Below, piece after piece: positions 1 to 9,500 of a stretch of 26,385 nucleotides of DNA. The notes beneath the pieces are model-generated. The model did no database searches, was not told the origin of the DNA, and saw nothing but the letters and a program-made list of their open reading frames with translations. This DNA is from Acanthaster planci (Eukaryota > Echinodermata > Asteroidea > Valvatida > Acanthasteridae), in assembly GCF_001949145.1 (NCBI RefSeq), contig NW_019091455.1:263777-290161 (forward strand). The letters run 5' to 3'. A program made the translations under genes and the position numbers. Numbering within the stretch: the first letter of the stretch is position 1; every line of letters starts with the position of its first letter.

Positions 1-992
1 TTCAATGTTAAGAGCAGGGGGACAACTCCTATACACAAGCAGGTAAAGCAAAAATAACTAAGTGAAAAGAGTCCCCTCTACATGAGCACATTTGCTGCCC
101 CTCGCATCAGGAATTCAAGAGCGCGAATAAGAATTTTAGATTTTTCTGGAGTTTACAGTGTGTAAAGTGCATCTGGCTGCCAACAGCACAAGAATTCCAG
201 AGCTTGACATCCAACATTACAGTTCTAGATTTCCTCTGTAGGAGCACATCAGTTTAAAGTGTACATGAAGCCTCTGTGTCTCGTTATGGTTCATTGCACT
301 TTTTTGAAATGGTTCCTGATGTATGGCAAATTACGGCTTATGCTAAACTGATATCAACTTCCTTGTCAATCTAAAGATGTAGAAGCAATCAATGTTGCTT
401 TGTTTTGTATAAAGCAGCAGTCAAATCCGTCAAACATTCTATAACTGGTGCCTTCCACACACTGGTTGTCCCTGACGTGGTGTATAGTCTAAAGTGAAAA
501 ATCACAGCATGATCCTTTTGGAAAGAGTTGGTGGCTTACTTGTTTTCCATGACAAGGCAAACCATCGTGGCTAACTGCATTCACCACTTTGTCTTTTTGT
601 CAATAAAACAGGGAAGTTGGATTAAAAGTCACTGTGATGGATGGAAACATCAGACTTTAGCCTGACAATAGGCCTCAGGAAGGAACGTGCCAAACGACTT
701 TCCTAATAATGTCTACTTGATCAGGACGGGACTTGCATGGGGAGTGGTGCAGTGTTAGGAATTTACTGTTGGCATTGTTGTGACATCCTCTACTGTTAAC
801 CTCACTCATTTCATTGGTAAAACCGTGCTATCAGTTGTCACCAGCTCCATGACCCACTTGTGGTTTTGGTCTTGCTGTGGAGAGCTTTCTCTACTGTTCA
901 ATTCCTGAAGAACTCAGTGTTGTTAGCTTGTCGCATCTCATATTATGGAGAGCGTCATCACCGACTTTTGAAAGATTTGCAGGTAGTTTGCC
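1..992. other. intergenic, no gene recognised
   Basis: I see no convincing coding exon on either strand. The region is AT-rich, with a plus-strand AATAAA at 602-607 that could end an upstream plus-strand transcript, but no coding sequence supports this. The 3' UTR of the minus-strand lectin should lie in its right part, yet no minus-strand AATAAA is seen here. Confidence 0.5.
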
Positions 993-1547
993 TCAAATGT
1001 GAAGGCGAGAAACTTGCAGGGACATTTTACAGATGGATTTGTACTCCTTGGTACAGTCATCGTCATTCCAGGTACCAGACAGGCTGAACATGGTGACGCA
1101 GTGCTCCTTTGGGCCCTGACTGGGCTGTCGCAGGAACCAATTTTCGTAGCTGCCTGGGCTCCCATCTGTCCAAACGTAATGTCCCGATGCTGGGCTCAGC
1201 ATGTAGCCAATCCACTGACTGTTGAAAATCCCCACTGGCCACGGATTGGTGTCCTTGATGAACTTGTTCTCCTCCATGTTGCCTATGGAGGTGAGGTGAA
1301 CGGGCCCCCAGGGCTTGGAGAGACCCTGGCAGTAGGCCTCAGCATCCTGGTGGGATTGCGTAGCTTCCACGTACAGGTAACAGCTGACGTTGTGATAGGA
1401 TACCCATCCTTTGGGGCACGCACTGTGCTGGTCCTTGTCACTAGTGATATCTGCCTGACACGATTGAGCTCTCGCCTTAGAGCTGTACAGTAGCAGATGA
1501 AATAGCAGGAATACCGCTTTGAAATTAGTGAAGAACATTTTATACAT
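993..1547 (-). CDS. secreted C-type lectin (single CTLD), 184 aa
   Basis: This is a small extracellular lectin-like protein, probably for glycan or microbial recognition; ligand unknown. Seen: an uninterrupted 184-residue frame. Residues 1-27 form a signal peptide with hydrophobic core AVFLLFHLLLY. The CTLD starts at CPKGW (44-48) and has the expected six cysteines: C44/C56 (the extra N-terminal pair of long-form CTLDs), C73/C173 and C150/C165. WIGY (112-115) corresponds to the family WIGL motif and WND is at 160-162. The position of the EPN/QPD sugar-specificity triplet reads QPS (141-143), so calcium-dependent sugar binding may be altered. C30 is an extra cysteine before the domain. The tail runs 11 residues past the last cysteine. 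Start: ATG at 1547; a second ATG at 1538 gives an almost identical signal peptide. The frame continues upstream without another ATG. No intron is needed. C-type lectin is confident; a named ortholog is not possible. Confidence 0.88.
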   Translation of the reverse strand: MYKMFFTNFKAVFLLFHLLLYSSKARAQSCQADITSDKDQHSACPKGWVSYHNVSCYLYVEATQSHQDAEAYCQGLSKPWGPVHLTSIGNMEENKFIKDTNPWPVGIFNSQWIGYMLSPASGHYVWTDGSPGSYENWFLRQPSQGPKEHCVTMFSLSGTWNDDDCTKEYKSICKMSLQVSRLHI

Positions 1548-1649
1548 AAAATGCAAGTGCTTAAGCTGTCCAAAGTCAACTAAGAATCAAAATTTACTTT
1601 GGAAATATTCACTTAGTGTTACTTAGATACATGTACACATATGTTGTAC

Positions 1650-1791
1650 CTGCTTTTTCGTCACTTCGTGGATCGATGTCCAGCTGCAATTTTATCCAAG
1701 TGTGTCCTGGTTCTCCAGATGAAGTCCAATTTATCTCTGTGTCACCCACAGAATCACCAGTGATGTCTTGTCTGTTTGTGAACGGATGTAC
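1650..1791 (-). other. possible minus-strand exon upstream of the lectin
   Basis: About 47 codons are open on the minus strand, acidic and polar, with an N-W-T sequon, ending at a good donor (GCAG/GTACAA, exon end at 1650). If spliced to an acceptor TTCTTAG just upstream of the lectin frame, the phase (1 then 2 bases) agrees and the lectin would gain an N-terminal extension. Against it: the intron would be under 80 bp, the upstream acceptor is poor, and the lectin already has its own signal peptide. An open stretch this short can occur by chance. Confidence 0.2.
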
Positions 1792-2132
1792 AGTTTGTTG
1801 AGTACTCTTATGTCAATTCACTTTGCCCAAAACGGGTGAGAGTGCCCGTACTAAGCACTAATGATTAATCAGTGTCCTCTAGCTCTGCGGACAGACAGAG
1901 CAGTTGTGTACGAGAGCAAGGCACTTTAGATTGTTTGAGGTCTGAAGGTCAGTGTACATTAAGAGACTACACAGATCACTGCCACATGTACCCGTTGTCT
2001 GTGTATTGTTCTGCTAATAATCTGTCTTCTTGATAAGTGGCCCTCCAGTGCATTATCTTCAGCTTTCTTTTCTTAATGGACTTGATTGTCCCTATAAGCA
2101 TATGACCTCTATCAGATATTTTTACGACAAAA

Positions 2133-2406
2133 GGTTCCCGCGACCTGGAAAAGGCATGAAAAAGTCAGGGAAATTTATTTTCGTTTTCCAGGCCTGGAAA
2201 ATTCATGGAATTTTGTATAAATGACTGAAAGTCATGGAATTTGTGTGTGATTCCTATCATCAGAAATAAGTGCATGAAATGCCTGATTTTTATTAGCAAC
2301 TTTAAAAGTCCAAATAGTCCAAGAATTTGCATTGTTAGGTCATGGATTGTCATAATTTGGTCATGGAAAACTCGCAGAATTTAATTGTCCTTTAGGTGCA
2401 GGAACC
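2133..2406. mobile_element. non-autonomous TIR element with TCATGG-rich interior
   Basis: The left end GGTTCCCGCGACCT is mirrored on the opposite strand at the right end (2394-2406) as GGTTCCTGCACCT, about 11 of 13 matches with one gap. The interior carries degenerate repeats of TCATGGAATTT or TCATGGAAAA in both arms (about 2200-2370). There is no coding capacity. The layout resembles small hAT-type elements, but I found no clear 8-bp target duplication, so the superfamily is uncertain. Confidence 0.5.
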
Positions 2407-2724
2407 CCGATGACAGGATTTAATTAAGGCACTGTAGTCTCCACGTGGTCAAAATCCTTGGCTTGAATCTGAGAAGACAGTAAATGTAATCATCGATTGG
2501 GTCACAATTGAGTATTGCCAGGATTCCCTTTTTTTGTCGGATTAACCCAGAATTAATTAAATGTAATTTCAACATGCTTTTCATGAGGTCTTGTTTGTCA
2601 ACGTTAGTAGTGCAGAGAAGATCTCAATCACATTGTGTATTTTAATTAAGCTGTGCACTGAGATCTTTTATTTGGAGGAAATGGAGTTTAGGCAGTTGAT
2701 CTTGGAGGTGCACAGAGTTGCATA

Positions 2725-2990
2725 TGGGTCATTCTATAAACTTGGGGTCCAAAGAAGGTGTGACATTTTTCCGTCACTGTTACCTCTGACACGTATATAC
2801 CATCTGACATGGCTGACAAGGGTCATGTAACACTGAAATTGACTTCAGATTATTGTTATTTGTTGGCAGGTAATTTTTAGTACTTATTCAGTCTAGCAAA
2901 TTAAACTGTAAGCTCTAAACATTACAAATCATATGACAGATGTAGCAGGGACAGGAAAAAAATTGAACCTCGAATTTATAGAATGATCCA
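2725..2990. mobile_element. 266-bp MITE, copy 1, TA target duplication
   Basis: The left terminus begins TGGGTCATTCTATAAA and the right terminus, read on the opposite strand, begins TGGATCATTCTATAAA; the first 27 positions match at 22. TA flanks both ends (2723-2724 and 2991-2992), as for Tc1/mariner-like insertions. It has no transposase. The interior word TTGGCAGGTAATTT (2863-2876) recurs inverted in the second copy at 18963-19212. Confidence 0.75.
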
Positions 2991-3418
2991 TATTGTCAAA
3001 AAAATTTAAGAAACACAAAAAGGGTGTTTATTTCTTTATATGTGCTGGGGAAGTACTCACTAAGGATACTTTACTTCTATCATCTTCTTGCACAGTTGTG
3101 GATTTCAGAGGATTTGGGGAGGTTCCAAACAAAAAAGTTTTTGGTTAATAAATAAACCTGTGGGTATTGTGGATTGTGTGACACAGACAGCTTACGTGTG
3201 CATGTATTACCCCCCCCCTTTTAATTTGCTTGAAGTTGATTAGAATTTAATCTTTCGGTCCAAAAATGTCCATATACATGACTGTTATATCTGTTGGTTC
3301 TTATGGTGTGTGACAGGAACACATACTGCTGTGAAGCAGTAGCCAAAACTGGGCTTTTCCTCCAAATATTTTGTCAAAGATTTGACATTTTCAACTTGTT
3401 CTATTTTCTTGTTTGTAG

Positions 3419-3544
3419 GAGCCAGCCCATGCTCCTTCCCGATCCTATCTACCTCTCTCCTTCCGATGACTACTACCTTGTATACGTGTCTTCCGTGCAT
3501 ACCCCAGGATGTCTGTATTTACAGCTCACCAAGTTTTCTGAGAG
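3419..3544 (+). CDS. exon 1 seen: start of extended Tudor domain
   Basis: The acceptor is TTGTTTGTAG/G and the donor GAGAG/GTACAC. It begins with one base of a split codon, so an upstream exon exists. It encodes residues 1-41 with YVSSVHTPGCLYLQL (22-36), the typical N-terminal strand segment of SN-like/Tudor units. Confidence 0.8.
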
Positions 3545-6500
3545 GTACACAGAGCTGGAGATTTATTACTCATTTGTAATTGTGGGCTGTCATCCTGTAT
3601 TAGTGAACATTAATGAGCTGTCGATCCTCTGAGGAATAAATTGTTATCTTGGAATTATGATGATGATTCTTTAGACACAACAGATTATGGTGTAGTTTTT
3701 GTGTCAGTAACTTTTGACCTCTCTTACGTATTTACAGGCTGGACAAACTGATGGAGGAAATAAATGCCAAACTATCAGATAAGAAAGCTCCCCCTCTGCC
3801 ACAAGACTGGCATCCTAGAGTTGGGGAAGTGTGCTTGGCCAAATTCCATGAGGATAATAGGTAGGTCATCTTGCACTCTGCTAACATCTATGATGAGGAC
3901 TATGGTACATTACACATACCAATAGTTCATAAATCTTTGGAAAGTATACGTTGGTCTGGCCATGTTTTCTGTTCCATGATATTCATGTTGACTTTGCCTG
4001 GTTTTTAAGTTTTCAAAACATCTGTTGGCAAGATTCAGTTTTGCTCCTTACTGTACATTGCTGGTGCAGAAGTCTTGTGTTTTCTCAGACATGAGGACCA
4101 GAAATACAGCACACCTAGCTAAATATGAAACTACTCTCCTGCGCATTGCCACTGGTACTCTTGGATATTCTAAATAGCAAAACTGAGTGTTGTTTGATCC
4201 TATCAGAAAATGTTCCATCGTTAACACTCAGCATCATTGCCAGGAGACACGCTACATTATCTTCGGTTATGAGTAGAGTCCATGACTGAATTTAATCTTA
4301 TTTTGGCAGATGGAATAGAGTGCAAATTATAGACGTTCTCGGAGATGACCGGTACGAAATATTCTACTTGGACTATGGAGACAGGGAAGAGGTTGCTAAG
4401 GACTGGCTACACCCTGCGTGGAACAACATCCTCATGGTAGGCTGCTCATCAATAGCTCCATTCAACGCTTCCCAGTGTAATAATCAAAACTAATTATTGG
4501 AACTTGGAGCCTAGTGTCTCAACTCTGCTAACCAGGTTCAAATTATCCAAATTATCCGCCAATATGGCAATCTGAGGGCTTATGAAAATACCACAGTTAT
4601 ATCACAAGGTTTGTGTTACCATTTAGACATATCCCTTCGAGGTTTTTTATTTTGGAAAAGCTGAATTCGTACTAGCTTGTGCATGGCTCAGCGAAGTTCT
4701 GATCAACATGAATTCTGATGCTTCATTACTTAGTTGTAATATTAAGTCAGTGCTAGTTACTAGACCAGAGTAGGGCCTACAGGCCAGTCCTGCGACTATT
4801 AAGTGGAGCAGAGAATTCCGTGCATGCAACCACGGCATTTTGGAATGTTTGGGTTGCTTTGTTCATTGTGTTCTGTTCAACTTTCCGTCAGCTTCCGTTC
4901 CAAGCCATCCAGTGTAGTCTCACCAACATCTCCCCGACACAGGACCCGTGGAGCGATGCCGCTGGCGATGCATTGTGGGATATGTGTCTGGAGGGCGACA
5001 ACAAGAAGTTGCTGATGGCAAAAGTAAGCAGTCCTTGAACAGCTTCGTGAGATTTGACAAACGGGGCATTGATTCAAAATAGGAGCCAAGACATTAATCA
5101 CTTGCTGCCGGGTGGATTTTTCTTTAGCAAGACAAGATGCCGGGTCATTTTCAAGATTTTCCGTTTTCAAAATTCTTCAAAAATTCATCATTTCATTTAA
5201 TGTTTATACCAAAATGAAGGACTGTTTGGGCACTACTCTAAAGCTGACAGGTAAAATTCATTGACTCCTGAATATTTCAGTCAGGCCTGCAGCCTTGGAA
5301 AAAGAGCCCAGATTGTGCGGTGTTACGTAAGATTCTTTTGTTTGCGAAACCGGCACTGTGCACTGCTGACCTCTTTTCAATAGGGGCCAGATTAGCGTGC
5401 AGCAGTGCTGCGTGGCTCATTGCTATGGTGGTGGAGAGCTTTTGTCCCCGGTGGTAATCTGCTCACTCTAAATGCACCAAACCGTGGTATACTGTTTCAA
5501 AACAAGGCTGGATTATATCCACTATTGGGAGGGAAAAAATGTCGGTAATGCCCAGCTGCTCAGTCTTTTGTGCTGAGCACGGTCTTTTGTTATAAAGCCC
5601 AACTCTTTTGTCCCAATTCTGGGCTCCCCAGCTCTGCATATAAAGCCTATGTACCCGAAAACGGTTCGCCCGGCAGGTAGTTGTTAAAAACGGAGGACTA
5701 AAATTGAAAGAGAAAAAATTTATTCAGTCTGTTAATAATTAGTAAAATGATAGACAAGTAAATCACTGAACAAGGAATAAAAGTCACAAGGATCAATCTT
5801 TTTGTAAGAATTGGTAAGGAAATGCAAATTAAAAAGCATGAACACAGAAGTGTCCACAGCCTTTGCTGTGTGCCTCCTGTTAATAGCCAGCGGGGTGACT
5901 GGGCAACAGTCAAAACTGTGCAGGCCATTTTTGGACACCTTCACTTTTTATGCAAAAGTATTCAAATTTCAGTGTTGTTGAGTACTGATAAGTCTGTAGT
6001 TATAATCATATAAGTATATAATTCAATTTTTATTTCTCAATTTAAACCAGCAGGTCATTTGAGCTGTAAGAGAGACATCCTTTTTTGTTGTTCGCCCTCT
6101 GTTATTATTGAAAGTGGTGTGATAACTTGTCAACAATTCTCATGATTTTCATGTGAAATTCTCAATAAGCACTTGCAAATGCATAAAACTAAGGCATCTC
6201 TGATACCCTGTTTTAGTTAAAGCCAGGTATGGACATCTAATTTTGGAAAACTACATCATCATCACAAATTAAGTCCCCTTTTGGTATCACATACCAAATA
6301 TCTGTAAATCAATGATTCTAAATTTCTTTTTTTAATTCAAAGATCATATCTGAGGTAGGGTCAGAGTCTGAATCCAGGCAAGTTGGATCCTCAGCCTATG
6401 AGATTGAGTTGTATGATACCAGCAGCGAGCGAGACGTTGTGATTGGTCAGGAGCTGGTGCATGCTGGGCATGCTGTGGGCAACGAAGCCTTCCTACAGGT

Positions 6501-9500
6501 AAGCCCTGCCAGTCTTTGTTCAGAAACAGAGCCACTTGGCAGGAAATTCTGATTATCAAATTTTGTCTTCTAAGCAAGCAGTTCAGCTGGTAATCTGGTT
6601 TTATTTAGCAGGCATTTTTCATGCTTAACAAATTTTTGCATTAAAGGCTTGATTAAATGGGTTTGCCGACTGAGAATGAGTCCACTGTTACATCAAACTG
6701 TTGCCTTCCAGAAGTTGAAAGGACAAGAAAAATCTGTCCCATTTTTAATTTTTTTACTGTGCATTCTTGAAAAATGTTAGTTTGAATGTTACAGAGAAAG
6801 GTGACGTTGAATGACAACGGAATTACTTTAATTGAAGTGTTGGTTATTGAGGTCATAATTTTCAGATGGTTTCTGTTGGTATTAAAGCTGTGTGGCCTAA
6901 ACTCTGACTCACACAATCCAATTCCAATAATTTTCAACTGAATGTATTGCCTATGTGTATTCACAGAACATGTTCCCGACGGCTGCAGTAGATGACGCTA
7001 CTGAGCCGCCGCTGTCGACGGAGATCGGTAACATGCTGTCCCATCTCTGCCTGCAGCTGTACCTCACAAAGGTATCAGACAAGTTGTGGATAAGCCCTCA
7101 AAATGTTACTCCGCATAAATTATGTGACAAGTAATGCACGTCCGTGATTGCCATTGTAACTTTGATGATTGGTGACGGATCAAATGCTCGAAAATTTGGA
7201 TTTGTGACTTTCTTTCAAAATCTTCGGCATCACATACGAGTCCAAAGTTTCTTCATCTCTAAGAAGGAAGAATGTTTTGTATAAATTTGTTAATATCTTC
7301 CCTTTTTAGTGTGTAGAGCTACAAGGTAGCACTGCTGATAATGGCAAATTGCCAAGCATTCCATCAACCAGTTGCCCCTTGATAGACCGACTGATTCAGG
7401 GACATGTGGTTTAGGGGGGCCAATCAGAGGACTAGAATTAATTAAGTGTTGTCTAAAAAAAACAACCCTAGAATGATTTCATGTACCACACCACTCTGTT
7501 TGGCGAGTCATCACAACTTCTAGGGTACCAAATGTGAGAACGCATCACATGCAGCAGACAGCAAACTATGCACAAGAGCACTCTGTAAGTTTTGGAAAAT
7601 ACACATAAACATATGTGCAAATACACATCTATGCAATTTTTTTGAGGGCATACAACTTACACAACTCTAAACGTACATAACTTTAGTGAACAGCGCCCCC
7701 AAGTGGCTCTTAGTGTCCAGCACATACCCCCTCCTAGACATCACACAGTACGACCCGAGGGTCAGCGAGAGTATACTCCTGTAACCCGAGTGTAATGCGC
7801 ATGCACCCTACTCGTGTTAACAGGAGTAACCACTCGAACGTACCCATGAAGTCGCAGAAAGGAAACCATTTTTTTTTACTCGGTACACCTGAGCATCTCT
7901 CGCTGTACATGAAGGAGCTGCCTGATGATAGTTTTTGTCTTCATGTTACAGAATGAATACGACCAGCTTGAAGTAGCTTCCCAAATTAATGAGCTGATAA
8001 CGACATTAAGGTATGAAGTAACCTATTGCTCAGAATTCAAACATTGTCCAGGATCTGTTCCAGTTTACTGTGGATTGTTAAAACCTCAATCTTCTCTCGT
8101 CTTTTTCAAAAGAAATTTAAGTAACTGGGAATTGGTTAGTTGAAAATTTCTGCTTTGCACTTTGTGTAACTCTCCACCATTTGTACTAGAAACATGTCAG
8201 AATTTATGCCTGTCAAGGTCCACCACTTTTGTAGTCACTTGTTAAGTCTCTTATCTGTACCAGCCAATCTGAATGCTCAACTGAAGTGGATGTCACCCCT
8301 CTGTGTCGTCTTGTTGCTTCCGGACGGTGTAAGCGGGCCACAGAGAGCCTGGCGGCCAGCCTTGCCTTAGTTTGCTTCAAGAGTGCCAAGTAAGTCTGGT
8401 CGCTGCACATTCAGCAGACCTCCGTGTCAAAAATCTCGAAAGCTCATTGGCTGTTCTGAGTTGCTCAACCGAGGTGGGCGGTGTGCTAGTTAGGGATGTC
8501 TCCGTTGGAATGAGTGGAGGAAATGAAGTCTTCTTGTTGGTTTCCGTTCAAATTGTCACAAAGGAGCAAAGATTACAAAAAGGAAAATTGAATTTTTTTT
8601 TATTCCAGTGATCTTTTTCCCATTGTTAACCCATATATTTAGACACTTAAATTAAAATTAAATGTAAACAAAATTCAGTTGGCAGCCTTGTGCAAAAACT
8701 TCTCACTTTTAAGTCTCAGATAAAGTAATGTCCAAAACTGAAACTGGCCAGACTGTTATCCCGGCCGTTTCAAACCACAGCCAGCCATATCTCATTTGCA
8801 TTCTTTCATTAAACTCCATTGTTTTACAAATGCTTTTGCCGGCCATTCACACATTTTGAAAGAAGCCCACGAGCTTTGCCTTGTGTGAATTTCTCGTGGG
8901 CATAATTTCATTGTTGTCTTTGTAAATCCCAATTTTTACAGAAACTGCGAGATGATGTGCCGGTGTGGAGGTTTGAAGGAACTTTGCGAATTGCTACTGA
9001 AGGTTAGACTATTATTTTAACCACTGTGACCTCTCTGCAAAATAAGGGGGCGTGTTGAAAATGTGCTTCCAGGTACAAGTGCGTACAACTGCTGGAGCAG
9101 TTGTCGAGCATGCTCCCAGCATACGCTGTCGTTACAAACTGGTAATGACCTGGACCTAATTCTGGCCGGGGGTGTCGCTGTAGACTGAGACAGTATTGGC
9201 TTATCAGAAATGATTGCCCTTTTCTCATTGGTTGTCTTTTAGAATCCGAGATGCAGCGGAGACAGATAAGAAGCTGATATCCGTTGTTATGGTTTCTCAA
9301 TCTAGGGACAGGAGCCACCGAGATCAATCAAAAGTCAATATCCCTGATTCGTTGCCCCCCCTCTGAATATCAAGCAGGTGGAAATAGGTCACTCTAGACT
9401 AAATTAAGATCTGTATCTCAGAAGTGGTCTTCTTAGATGAGATAGGAAAGACAGAGATAGAGCAGAAATCAGTGCCTGGTTATCATTGCTCGTCTCTCCG

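Larger units (their letters stand above)
1800..3418. other. non-coding stretch with two small transposons
   Basis: Apart from the two TIR elements listed separately (2133-2406 and 2725-2990), I see no supported exon. The missing 5' exon(s) of the Tudor gene could be here or before the window. An upstream exon must end with two bases of a split codon followed by GT, and I could not single one out. Confidence 0.4.
3545..7951 (+). other. introns of the Tudor section, no further gene seen
   Basis: Introns at 3545-3737, 3861-4309, 4437-4891, 5024-6342, 6499-6966 and 7072-7951. Apart from the hairpin element at 7763-7905 I see no second gene, tRNA or clear repeat; short open stretches here lack splice or codon support. 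Confidence 0.5.

Noticed and set aside
602-607. AATAAA polyadenylation signal on the plus strand
   Set aside because: No coding exon is seen upstream; a lone hexamer is common in AT-rich DNA.
999-1493. Plus-strand open frame of 164 codons
   Set aside because: It is antisense to the lectin, whose minus-strand frame has a signal peptide and a full cysteine pattern; the plus frame has no domain.
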